Shown here: positions 1 to 10,052 of the stretch, piece by piece
Numbering within the stretch: position 1 is the first letter of the stretch
How the letters are laid out: each line of letters begins with the position of its first letter
Origin: Pseudovirgaria hyperparasitica
Taxonomy: Eukaryota > Ascomycota > Dothideomycetes > Acrospermales > Acrospermaceae
Assembly (NCBI RefSeq): GCF_010093815.1
Contig: NW_022985552.1
Span: forward strand, 992,001-1,056,000
DNA: 64,000 nt
Direction: 5' to 3'
Program-made: the position numbers and the translations under genes
Notes under the pieces: generated by a model
What the model was told of the DNA's origin: nothing
Seen by the model: the letters and a program-made list of their open reading frames with translations, nothing else
Databases searched by the model: none

Positions 1-639
1 GTTCTATGTCATCATCATGTTCAGCATGGGCTTCTTGTAAGTGACCCTTCCCTTGTCTGATTTCTCCTCACTCTCCTAATCAATATCTTTTGCAGCATCA
101 CTATCGTCAGTATCATTCGCCTGCGATCTCTCATCATCTTCGCCACCACTCCAAACCCTACCTACGACGCCGTACCCACTGCATACTGGTCCGTGCTCGA
201 GTGCTATGTTGGTATCATCTGCGTCTGTCTTCCGTCCATCCGCGTGCTGCTTAGCCGCGTGCTGCCCTCCATCTTCGCCTCTACGCAGCCCGAATACGAG
301 TACTCGGACACTCCAATCAAGAGCTCTCGCAAGAAACCTTCGCAACTCACCGATTTCAGTATTACGAAGACCATCGATGCGACTGTTACGAGCGTGCCGC
401 GCGGTGATGGCGAGCGGTTTGGTGGAGCCGGATTTGTGAATGAAAGAACGTATGGGAACAATTACGGAGGGGTATATGGCGAGGATGGGCTGCAGCTTGT
501 AGAGTTCGATGGAGTGAAGAAGGCGTTCGAGGGCAAGGGAGAGAAGGGCGACAAGGGCGAGGGAACGATCAGTCTGGGCGACCAGGCAAGTCGGCGGAGC
601 AGCCAGGGAGCTACGGAGGAGGAAATAAGGAAATTGTGA
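1..639 (+). CDS. Rhodopsin-domain (Pth11-like) integral membrane protein, 3' end only
   Basis: The coding sequence enters from the left edge: exon 1..36, an intron 37..95 (GTAAGT...TTTTGCAG) and a last exon 96..639 ending in TGA. The visible part holds the end of one hydrophobic helix (IMFSMGFF), a linker with the aromatic motif AVPTAYWSVLE, another helix (CYVGIICVCLPSIRVLL), then a long hydrophilic tail rich in Ser, Gly and charged residues. The order helix - YWSxxE - helix with CLPSIRxL - cytosolic tail is characteristic of the fungal rhodopsin-domain family related to Pth11 receptors, which sit in the plasma membrane with seven helices. The ligand cannot be told. The N-terminal five or so helices, and any CFEM domain, lie outside the window. 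The tail contains EGKGEKGDKGEG, a low-complexity Gly/Lys stretch. Confidence 0.8.
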
Positions 640-2791
640 GTGTTGTGGACGGAGAACTCGCGCAACTTGCCTCATGAGTTACGGCCGTCATGACTACAGA
701 ACTTGTATTTCAATTGTGTATATGCGCCGCCTTGAATTGCGCGCAGACACCCCCTTTGTACTATATGCCTAACGGCCTACCTGGAATGGAAGACAAAACG
801 TAAAATAATTGTTTATTGAGTTATGATATTTTTACTGTAGAGACAGAAGGCGGCTCACGGATGCCCTCATCATCAATACTATCCTAATCGATCGAAACCA
901 TCACTCATCCTCGATCGTCTGATAGGAAACTGGAGGTATCAGCGTCAGGCCTACCAAGCAGGCATCCCTTGCCGCCACATTTGCCATTCACAACCACATC
1001 AAAAGCCGACTGGCGCTCAGGGTACGCGGCACCCACGATTGCAGGGCGTAGTTTCACCAACGTGCGATCGCAGGACTACCACGGCAATCGTACCATTTGC
1101 CGCGGTCGTTATCAGCCAGCACGAGGCTAGACCAGCAAGTAAACCACCCTGGTCCCTGTCAACCTTTTGGAATCGGGCCGTGCGACCGCCCGTGGGGATC
1201 CATTGTGACACTGGAACGAGATCAAACCAGCCCGAGTACTTCTTTTGACGCCATAGCTTCGTATCAGGTAAGTTGTTAGTCCGTTGTCATCCTGGTAGAA
1301 GGATTGTACTACTCGTCCTAATGACCTGCCCCGGCCCTCCCGCGCTTAGATAACGACCGGACCGTCCATTACGTTTTGCGACTAACTCTTCAGGCCTTGG
1401 ACATCACGTAGGACAGTTTGCTGCAGCAGCAGCAGCAGCAGCAGGGGCAGCGTCGATGCTTCTGCAGTCAGGGACGGAGAATTATGATGCAGGTCTACAG
1501 CAAAGCCGCGGCATGCGAGATGGTGTACAGGCGGGCGGACATCCCACAGCACCACACAAGGCTGCCCGTAAGGTAAGAGTTAGCGATGCTGCAGTACTGG
1601 CGGTAATTAGTGGACGTGTGATATTGCCGAACCCTTTCGTCGGAACCGTCTAAACAAACTGGGGAAAGACGGGAAGTCGGGGGAGGTTGGGAAGCGGTCC
1701 GTCCAGAGCCAATGCAAGCCTCTTTTACTAGGATTGTTGTGGTGATGGTGTGCGGGACGGAATCTAGCACTGCCGTAGCGCACCGTAGCCTTTATTGAAG
1801 CGAAGTAGGGCGCCTGGACGGGAGCTGTATTGAATAGGTCGGATCACGAACATGAGATTTGGCGATATTTGTGGATGGACTTTTGTACCGGCCAGTTGGT
1901 GAACGGACATGGTTGATCGTGCATACATACTCCACTGCACGATCGGTTTGCACTACAGCAGTTCCGACGCAGCATCTTTCCAGGGCGTTGGAGCTGGATG
2001 AACGACTGTAATCTTCTAGATACAGTAATTACGTCTATGATTGTGTCGAAAGGAGAGGAGTGCATATGCAATACAGGCTTGAGTATCACTTGTTTGTTCA
2101 AATGCGTATGTGTGGCGTATCAGTATCACAGCTAGCGCGAAATGCAGCTTTTCATGATTGGAAGTTAGAGCAGATCCCTAGTAATTACTGAACCGCTTCA
2201 CTTTCTAGTCCTTGACAACGGCCGGGGCGGCCCTCGGCGCGTAGATGTCCCCGATATGGGTAATGCTTCATGGGGACTCCCTGTAATACGGTGCCGTTGC
2301 CATTGCTATCGAACTGCTCCGCGGCGTGGGATGAACGAGGATGGTCACAAGGCCGTATACCAGCACTAAGGGTTCGGAACGACTGTTCCTTTGCTGGGAG
2401 AGTCCGTTGATTCATGAACCTCGAGCTTTGGTTGGAACAATCGGAGAATGGGTGCTAGCTCCAATTGAGTGTTGCATACGTTAGGGATCCTACAAGCTGC
2501 TCCCCGCAAACTGGATAGCATCCCCCATATCACTGAGCATGCGGGCATCATGAGATGGAATCATGATGGTTCAGAGTGAAAAGAAGATGATAGTTCAGAG
2601 ACGACAGAATACAGAATAGATGTTATGGATCGTATCTGGACTAGCGTGTTTTCCAGCTGAGCAATGACGCGCCACAGGGTCAAGCTTCCGACTTTTCACG
2701 ACAACAAAGGCATGTATCTTCACCCATGACATGTTCTCAGTCTTGTGTGAAGGACTCATGCTAGAACTGCGGATGCACCGACCTTGCCAGA
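640..2791. other. Intergenic region, no recognisable gene
   Basis: About 2.15 kb of balanced composition between the receptor gene and the Ap4A phosphorylase. Short open frames occur on both strands but none has a recognisable domain, a consistent codon pattern or convincing splice-linked extensions. A CAG run lies at 1421..1444. I see no RNA gene. Confidence 0.6.
1421..1444. repeat. (CAG)n trinucleotide microsatellite
   Basis: CTG followed by seven CAG units, outside any gene I can support. Confidence 0.9.
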
Positions 2792-3843
2792 ATGTCCTCA
2801 CCAGATCTTGGCCTTCCAGCGGATATTGAGGCTCTCGCCAACGCTCGCTTTGAAGAACTCCACGCCAAGGGTCGCATTCTGTATGAGCCGACAGTCCCGG
2901 AGTATCTAAAGCACGAAGGCTTCCATTTCGAATTCCGAATATGCCCTTTCATCAAATCGAAACCCATCCAGGGACCGGACGATGATGCACGAGACAAGGC
3001 CAAAGGACCGTTCGTGAACCCAAAGTCCGACGAAGTTCTCTGCATATTGCACAACTCGACCGGCTGGACGCACCGCGTGATGCTCAACAAATTCTGCATG
3101 TTCAAGCCGATGCTACTAATCACCACGTATGATTTTGAACTGCAGAGTGATCCTCTGAACAAGAGCGATGTCGTCGCGCTCTTCACGACCATGAATTCCA
3201 TGAAGACGCCTCAACTAGCCTTCTACAATTGTGGCGCACACTCCGGTTCCAGCCAAGGGCACAAACACATGCAACTCTTCCCCAAGCCCGACGAAACCAA
3301 GTTCCCGCTCTTCCCTTCCCGCGCCCATCCAGGACACTCTCCGCATACGCATTGTAGGTGAGCATCGCATCGTACCCGGGGACTCAAAAAATTTAACTTT
3401 TGGACACAGACATCCAGACTGATATAGAGCACGTTCCGTTCATGCACTTCGTCAAACGCTTCCCTAAGGACGCCGATATCAACGACGTCTACGCAGCATA
3501 CAAGCATTGTCTCGACCAGTGTCTGGAAGCACTGATTGAAGCCGGTCAAGGGACAGATCACAATGTCATCATGACCACCGAATGGGTTGCGCTTATCCCG
3601 CGTGCTGTGCAGAAGAATGACGGACCCTGGGGCGCCAACGCCATGGGCATGATCGGTATGATCGCGGTGCGTGACGCCAGTGAAAGAGAGCAATGGGCCA
3701 AGCTAGGCTACTCGGATTATCTGCGCCAGCTTGGTTTGCCGCTGAAGATGTTTCCGACGGCCGAGCAACGGTGGAGGTGGCATAATGCGGTTCGCCAAGA
3801 GGGCCAGAAGTGGACATACGCTGGAGTGAGAAGCGAGAAGTAG
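2792..3843 (+). CDS. apa2: ATP adenylyltransferase (Ap4A phosphorylase, Apa2 type)
   Basis: Splits diadenosine tetraphosphate with phosphate into ATP and ADP; a cytosolic nucleotide-metabolism enzyme. Exons 2792..3353 and 3410..3843 with a 56-bp intron give 331 residues, the usual length of the family. The active-site HIT-like motif GHKHMQLFP lies near residue 156, preceded by the family's NCGAHSGSSQ stretch; PFVNPKSDEVL and the C-terminal NVIMTTEWVALIPR block are also typical. The donor at 3354 is chosen because it keeps frame with the acceptor at 3409; the stronger-looking GTGAGC four bases downstream does not, so the exact junction (a Tyr codon) is slightly uncertain. The start ATG is the first in frame. 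Transcribed toward the tRNA-Leu gene, which lies on the opposite strand. Confidence 0.9.
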
Positions 3844-4151
3844 TTGGAATGCTGCGCAATACTTGGGCTGGGCTCTTGGAAAACATAATGAGCAATAGCG
3901 AGTCGTGAAGACGGGACAGGACGTCCAAAAATAGCCTAACCAAACTTTATGATAGTAGACTCGACGGCGGTCTGGAGCTGAATTTTCTTCTCCAGTCTAG
4001 TCAACCGTGATCCCATGTCAGCTTTTCATGGGCAGTAGTAGAACACTCCGACTAGAGTAAAAGGAAAGTATAAACCACCTCTTTTGTTACCTGACGCTTG
4101 AATCCCAGCTAACAATTTGGACAGATACCCACGAAAAAAGAAAAAGAATGA
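3844..4151. other. Intergenic, 3' flank of apa2 and of tRNA-Leu
   Basis: No gene seen. Immediately beyond the tRNA 3' end on its own strand is a T-rich run (plus strand AAAAAAGAAAAAGAA near 4135..4147), a suitable RNA polymerase III terminator. Confidence 0.6.
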
Positions 4152-4251
4152 TGACAAGAGTGGGACTTGAACCCACGCCCCTTTCGAGACCAGGAAACTG
4201 CGTTAAGGTGTAGCCTTAACCTGGCGCCATAACCAACTCGGCCATCTTGCC
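4152..4251 (-). tRNA. tRNA-Leu (anticodon AAG) with an 18-nt intron
   Basis: Read on the minus strand, the acceptor stem GGCAAGA pairs with TCTTGTC (one G-U pair), discriminator A. The D arm starts GGCCGAGTTGG, the anticodon stem CCAGG/CCTGG flanks a loop TTAAGG..., and the T arm is GTGGG-TTCAAGT-CCCAC. A long variable arm (TCTCGAAAGGGGC) marks a type II tRNA, as expected for Leu. The stem closes only if the segment at 4196..4213 is removed, so an intron sits just 3' of the anticodon at the canonical 37/38 position. The anticodon AAG reads CUU/CUC codons. Confidence 0.95.
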
Positions 4252-4554
4252 TGATGAAAGTAGCGAGCAAATTATTCCTCCTATGAATGAGCACGCTTGT
4301 GGCAGAAAGCGACTGCAGACTACCTGCGCACCTATACTTTAACTATAGCATATTAATAAAGCACTTACTACGCATGCTGTCGTGTGCACCACAGTGGCAC
4401 ACACCTACACTCCGCAAACCATCATCAAAATTCAGCTTGTGCGCTGTGGGTCCCCATCCCAAAACGGCAATCCAACGAACCCCCCGAAGCGAACATCTAA
4501 CCCACAGTCAAAACACCACCTCCAACAAAACAACCACCACAGCACTCATTATCT

Positions 4555-5376
4555 TCATGTCGAATCCAAACCTACCCCTCCGCCACCCCCCTCACCAGGC
4601 CCTCTCCTCATCCCAACCAAACACAACCCAGGCACCCCAACAATCCCAACCTCCACCCTCCCATCAACCACAAACCCATGCCTCGCATACACCGCCTCGC
4701 CATCCACAGTCGTATCAAGCGTGATACTCGCTCCCACACTATCCGCATACCGCGTTCCCTCGCGGATTAGCAGCGATCCGACGCCGCGGCGCTGGAACGC
4801 GGGTGTTACGGCGAGGGAGCGGAGGGCTGGGGTTCGACTGGGTTAGCTGGTTGGATGGATGGATGGCACGGGGGAGGGAAGGGGAGGTGGCGTACTGAGG
4901 AGTTTGCCGGGGATTCGGCTGTTGAGTGATGCGCGGTGCGCGGCTGTTGTGCTGTCGATTTGTGCGATTAGGGGTTGTGCGGGGGTGTTGTTGTTGTTGA
5001 TGCTGTCCTCAATCGCAGCAGCATAAGAATACGACCCACCACCTACCTCCCGGATATCCCCTCCATCTCCATCTCTCACATCAGCACCAACACGCTCCGC
5101 TCTCCGCACCCACACCGCAATCCCAACAGGCGTGTCCGACGCCGTCTCAACGGCCTTGGAGACCCAGGATCCAGGAGGCAAGCTGGCGAGGAGCGCCTGG
5201 AGCTGGGATTCCGCGGTGGCGCGGGTCTCGGGGCTGTTGGGGTTGGGCCAGAGCGCGGATATGTAGATGGAGCGGAAGTCGTGGGCGGGGAGGGTTGAGT
5301 TTGCGGAGATGAGGATGTTGGCCCAGGCGGTGAGGTCGGAGGGGGTGTTGTGGATGGGGTGGAGGGTGAAGGGCAT
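4555..5376 (-). CDS. GNAT-family N-acetyltransferase
   Basis: Two exons on the minus strand, 5376..4896 and 4826..4555, joined over a 69-bp intron that has a GCTAAC branch site. The second exon carries the GNAT core: LRSLAVTPAFQRRGVGSLL, with the acetyl-CoA pyrophosphate-binding motif QRRGVGS, then GEAVYARHGF, the usual strand 6-7 signature. The N-terminal half (FTLHPIHNTPSDLTAWANI) matches the opening strand and helix of the fold. The acceptor substrate cannot be told; the protein has no signal peptide and is probably cytosolic. The C-terminus is Gly-rich. Base composition is odd: the plus strand switches between C-rich and G-rich blocks inside the gene (see findings). Confidence 0.85.
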
Positions 5377-5698
5377 GTTTGGTGTTGTGTGGTGATTTGG
5401 GGGGGTGGATGTTGAGGGAGGGGTGTTTGGGTAGAGTGTATGGAGGTGTGGTAAGCGGATTGGATATCACTCTGATATGGTCCCTGAAGATCGGCTAAGC
5501 CTGATTTGGCGAGCACGATGTGGAAGGCTGAATGCGATGTCGTTTTTGTATATATCGTTGATCAAGCTGACGCGATTGACCAATATCATCAGGACGCTTT
5601 GCACGGGACTTACGTTGAACAACGACACTATCGTATCGTTCATATTTAGGGGCTCACAGTATCGAGACATGATGTAGTACCTCAGCATGATAGTATCA
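5377..5698. other. Intergenic region between two minus-strand genes
   Basis: Holds the promoter of the GNAT gene and the 3' flank of the carboxylase beta gene. Nothing else recognised. Confidence 0.5.
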
Positions 5699-7471
5699 TC
5701 ATGCAAACGATGGATTAATCTTACCCGCCGCTCTCTCCAAAACTCTATGTGGAAGGAGGACCTCATAGCAATGCCTGATCCATTCACACACAATGGGTCT
5801 CGTGTCCGCCGGATCAATGACCTCTTCAATGCCGAAATTATTCGCTGCTCGCACAGGGTTCATGAGCCTCCTGTACTCCTCATCAAGTTCCTTGTATCTA
5901 CTCGCCGCAGCTTCCTTCCCTTGGGTTTTTGCAATCTCCCTCAACTCGTGTGAATGGCCGACTTCGATACCACCTGCAAGCGGGAGACTGCCCCATTCAC
6001 CAGACGGCCACGCAACTCGCACGCGAGGATCTCGACTGTCGACCATGATGCCAGCGGCGATACCGTACGCTCTACGTACGATGACGTTGAAGATTGGGAT
6101 CGTCGATGTGTAGTAGGCCATTGCCAGGCCAACACCGTGTCTCATTGTCGCTGAGCGTTCAGCGACAGTGCCGATGGCAAAGCCAGGCGCGTCCACGAAT
6201 TCGAGAAGCGGTATGTTGAAGATGTCCAGGAATTTGAGATGCCTTGTCATTTTGCGGGCTCCAGCTGCGTCTATGGCTCCGGCGTTGACCTCACAGTTCA
6301 GCGAGACGATGCCTACAGGGTGGCCGCCGAGTCGTGCGAGTCCTACAATGGCTGTTGTGCCCCATAGGGCTCCGATCTCGAACCAGCTGTCCTTGTCCAC
6401 GACTGTTGTGATGATCTTCCTCGGGTCATACATGCGTTCTCGTTTGCGCGGTATGATCGTGCGTAGTTCTAAAGCTTTCCGGTCAATGGGATCGTCGCTG
6501 TAGCCTAGGACAGGAGGGACCTGAGTGCCATGGTTCGGAAGGTAACTGAGGACTGTACGTAGCTGCTCGAAACATTCCGCCTCGTTCGCTGCGAGATTGT
6601 CAATTGTGCCGTTTGTTGCATGCATCGCGGGCCCTCCGAGATCTGTAAAGCTGAGGCCCTCTTCGAATGTGGCACCTTTGACTACCTCGGGACCAGCATT
6701 GAACAGCGCACCTACATCGGCTGCCATTACTGAGAAATGACACGATACAACGCGAGCAGCTCCCAGACCGATTGCTGGTCCCAAGCAAGCACCGAGGTTT
6801 GGTATGCCTGCGTTGAGCTGTTGTGATATAAAATGCCATCCGGGCATAGGAGGGACGTACGAGAAACCGTGCTGTTTAATGGTCGTCACCGACCCACCAC
6901 CCGACGACCCATCAACCAGTTTGATAATTGGCAGCTTCATTGAGAGTGCTAGCTTTTCCATGTACACCGTCTTCTCCCAGATCGCTCCATCGGCATGTCC
7001 AGCACGGATGGAGAAGTCATCAGCCGTAAAGAGTATCTTCCTCCCCTTCAAAGCACCAAACCCCTGGACATTATTGGACGGCACAAAGTCAACAGGCTCC
7101 TCTTTCAGGCTAGTAATCTGCTTCCATTTCACAGTCCCGCTCACACTCCCTACTTCATAGAATGATCCTTCATCGAGCAATTGATCTACTCGTTCGCGCA
7201 CATGCAGCTTGCCAGCTTGTTTCTGCCGTATATACCCCCTCTTGCTTGTGTCTGGCTTCGCGGCACTGTCCCTCAAGGTCTTGATCTGGCCCAATATATC
7301 CGAGTAATCAGCAGGTAGGTCTGAGTCTGACTTCTTGCGACGACTTCGAGGGACTTTCTTCGCGCTGCTGGACTGGGAGACGTGGTTGGCGACTTGGTCT
7401 AGGCGGTCCTTGGCCTGGGACGTTGAGCTCGAAGCGCGAGCACTCTGGTCGTCAGCACTGTCTGAGCCCAT
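5699..7471 (-). CDS. Acyl-CoA carboxylase, carboxyltransferase (beta) subunit
   Basis: A single-exon gene of 590 residues. It transfers the carboxyl group from carboxybiotin to an acyl-CoA. After a Ser-rich, basic N-terminus (about residues 1-75) comes the COG4799-type carboxyltransferase: GKLHVRERVDQLLDEGSF, the first oxyanion loop LVDGSSGGGSV, LGPAIGLGAARVVSCHFSVM, then the second half with FVDAPGFAIGTVAERSATMRHG and RRAYGIAAG. The second-half loop differs from the YGGAY of propionyl-CoA carboxylases, and the protein does not look like 3-methylcrotonyl-CoA carboxylase beta. It most resembles bacterial acyl-CoA carboxylase beta subunits of unassigned substrate. No obvious mitochondrial presequence; residues 23-31 (RLDQVANHV) nearly fit a PTS2. 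It lies head to head with the alpha subunit gene, which strongly suggests one complex. Confidence 0.9.
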   Translation of the reverse strand: MGSDSADDQSARASSSTSQAKDRLDQVANHVSQSSSAKKVPRSRRKKSDSDLPADYSDILGQIKTLRDSAAKPDTSKRGYIRQKQAGKLHVRERVDQLLDEGSFYEVGSVSGTVKWKQITSLKEEPVDFVPSNNVQGFGALKGRKILFTADDFSIRAGHADGAIWEKTVYMEKLALSMKLPIIKLVDGSSGGGSVTTIKQHGFSYVPPMPGWHFISQQLNAGIPNLGACLGPAIGLGAARVVSCHFSVMAADVGALFNAGPEVVKGATFEEGLSFTDLGGPAMHATNGTIDNLAANEAECFEQLRTVLSYLPNHGTQVPPVLGYSDDPIDRKALELRTIIPRKRERMYDPRKIITTVVDKDSWFEIGALWGTTAIVGLARLGGHPVGIVSLNCEVNAGAIDAAGARKMTRHLKFLDIFNIPLLEFVDAPGFAIGTVAERSATMRHGVGLAMAYYTSTIPIFNVIVRRAYGIAAGIMVDSRDPRVRVAWPSGEWGSLPLAGGIEVGHSHELREIAKTQGKEAAASRYKELDEEYRRLMNPVRAANNFGIEEVIDPADTRPIVCEWIRHCYEVLLPHRVLERAAGKINPSFA

Positions 7472-7828
7472 TGAGGATCTGCCAGCGAACGCTTTCGCTG
7501 GGTTAAGTCTCTATACAGACGAAGCGGTACGCCTGGGACGTCGCATCACCAGAAAGTTCCCGTTCGGACAGCTGCTGTAACAGCTTCGACCCGATTGTGC
7601 CGAGGCAAAGACCCCAGCGTCATTGCGAGGGGTCGTGCACTCCAAGTCTGAAGGATCACATTGACAGACTTGTCCTTGTCTATATGATTAGTCTATACAG
7701 CTCACACCATGCGTATACTGAGTGTGAAGATGAGAAGATACCATTGAATGCTGACGTGAATTCTGCGTCGGTCAAAGCTACGCGACTTCCGTATCGATAG
7801 AGACAGGTCCGTGCATCCGAGGACCAAG
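7472..7828. promoter_or_regulatory. Shared bidirectional promoter of the carboxylase pair
   Basis: 357 bp separate the start codons of the divergent beta (minus) and alpha (plus) genes. Such spacing implies shared control regions and balanced expression. No specific factor site is claimed. Confidence 0.6.
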
Positions 7829-10052
7829 ATGACTGATTCCAAACGCCGTCCGATCAGGAGACTACTGGTAGCAAATAGGTTTGCATCTCTTTATTTTATA
7901 AAACACCATTCCTCATAAGCTAAACAAGCAACAGGGGCGAAATTGCAACGAGGATTCTTGCAACATCACGAGAGCTTGATATTGAAACCTTTGCAGTCTA
8001 CACAAAGGGAGATGCATCTCACACTCGCGGCGCAGACCATGCCGTGGAGCTATCTAGCCCAGCTTCTTACATGAGCATTGATGAGATCCTTGCCGTGGCT
8101 AAGAAGCACCAAGTCGATGCCATCCATCCTGGCTATGGCTTCCTGTCAGAATCAGAAGATTTTGCTGCCCGGCTGTGGGATGAAGGCGGGATCGTCGTCA
8201 TAGGTCCGGGCCCTGAAATCCTATCACGTACTGGAGATAAGCTCAAGGCGAGAGCTCTAGCAGAAGAGTGTTTGTCTCAATTGTAAATTCAAATTATTTT
8301 GTATCTGCTGACTCGATGTAGGCAACGTTCCAGTCTGCCCTGGTATCCTCGATCCAACTGACAATGTTCAACATATCAAGGAGTTCGCATCGAAGAACGG
8401 GTATCCAGTCATGGTAAAGGCTGTGGATGGTGGTGGTGAGTATTCTAAATTCATGTATTCGATGAAGCATCATTGACCTCTTTTCAGGTGGACGGGGTAT
8501 CCGACTCGTGCGGAATGAATCAGAGCTCGAGTCCAATGTCAAGCGTGCCATTGAGGAAAGTCCTTCGAAGAAGGTTTTCGTAGAACGTGCCGCAATTGAC
8601 GGGTTCCGTCATATCGAAGTCCAGATCATTGGTGACGGCAGTGGCAATGTTCAACATCTCTGGGAAAGGGAATGTAGTATCCAGCGTCGTTATCAAAAGG
8701 TCTGACTACTATGGCTCGTAGATATGTGCGCGGCTTATCAGGCTACAGATCATCGAACAAGCACCTTCCTCATTTAAGGACCGTGCATTGGCGGAGGAGA
8801 TCATACAAAGCGCCATGAAGATGGCGAAGCATGTGTGTGACAAGAGCCTCACGTTCAAACGGCGTAAGCTAACTATCATCAGGTCAAGTACCTCAGCTTA
8901 GGCACTTTCGAGTTCCTAGCTAATCCATCGACTGGAGAATACTTCTTCCTTGAAGTCAACCCGCGTTTGCAGGTCGAGCACACCATTACGGAGTGTATCT
9001 CGCTCACAGATCTCGTACGCGTGCAGCTACTTATCGCTCAAGGCGCGTCCCTTGCAGATGTGAACCTACCAGATGTTTCCCAGTCTCCACCTCTCCATGC
9101 CATTCAGCTTCGCATCACGGCGGAAAATATACAGAGCAATTGGTCACTCAGTATCGGAAAGATCCAGGACTTTCAGTTTCCCAGCGGTAATGGTATACGT
9201 GTGGACACACACCTGCTCAACAAATACCAAGCCGTCGTAAGCTCAGACTTCGATTCATTAATAGCCAAGCTCGTGGTCACCGGCTCTACATGGGAGACCG
9301 TGGTGCGTAAAGCAAAGCGAGCGCTGGACGAAACACAGATCAATGGCGTACATACAAATCTTGACGTATTACGCGCGATTGTGGCACGGCCAGAGTTTCT
9401 GCGAGGCGAATGCGATACGCAGTGGCTCGAGTCGAACTCAGTCGCTCTTCTAGACGAAAGCAAGAAGATATCTCAGTCCTCTGTGGCACATAGCACACAG
9501 CTCTCGTCGAGTCACGCCTCATCAAGTGCAGTAGCCTCAGCTGGCAATATGCTGTTTCGTAAAGGTGATGCCTGGTCACTTACTCTTACACCTCGAGGGC
9601 AGAAAGTCGATAGTGACCAAGCACCGCATCATTTAGAGATCGCACGAGTGCTGCGCAATGAGTTTCCAAGCTCCCTTGCAGCGGAAGTGGTGTTTACCAC
9701 CCCAGGCACCAAGTCGTCGCAAGCAAAACAGGTTCAGTACGCAATGGAGCTCTCGTCGACGACAGCATCGTCTGCAGCGGCGACATCAACACATCGTCGT
9801 GGCAATCCGAGTGATCCATCTCACGTAGTGATTCCGTTTCCCGGGAAGCTCGTCGAGGTGCTCGTGGACGAAGGAGACGAGGTGCACAAAGGAGATGTGA
9901 TTTGCGTGGTTCAACAGATGAAGATGGAGCTAGAAGTGCGATGCAGCCGCTCTGGCAGAATCACATGGATGCTGGAAGCTGAAGAGGGTGAAGAGATTGG
10001 CGAAAATACGCTGGCATGCATTGTAGAGCGACAAGAAGGTGCTCGGCTCTGA
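7829..10052 (+). CDS. Acyl-CoA carboxylase, biotin carboxylase plus biotin carrier (alpha) subunit
   Basis: Six exons: 7829..7878, 7935..8269, 8322..8435, 8488..8699, 8749..8832 and 8883..10052. All introns are 49-56 bp and all phases agree; the product is 654 residues. It carboxylates biotin with ATP and bicarbonate. Motifs in order: RRLLVANRGEIATRI at residue 9, HPGYGFLSE, the ATP-grasp glycine loop DGGGGRG (split by intron 3), KIIEQAPS, EVNPRLQVEHTITE, and a C-terminal biotinyl domain with MKM (VVQQMKMELEV; most relatives have AMKM or similar). The biotin carboxylase domain begins almost at residue 1, leaving no room for a mitochondrial presequence, unlike usual fungal MCC/PCC alpha subunits. 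The last three residues, ARL, fit a PTS1. The BT linker region is poorly conserved. Specificity is set by the beta partner. Confidence 0.9.
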
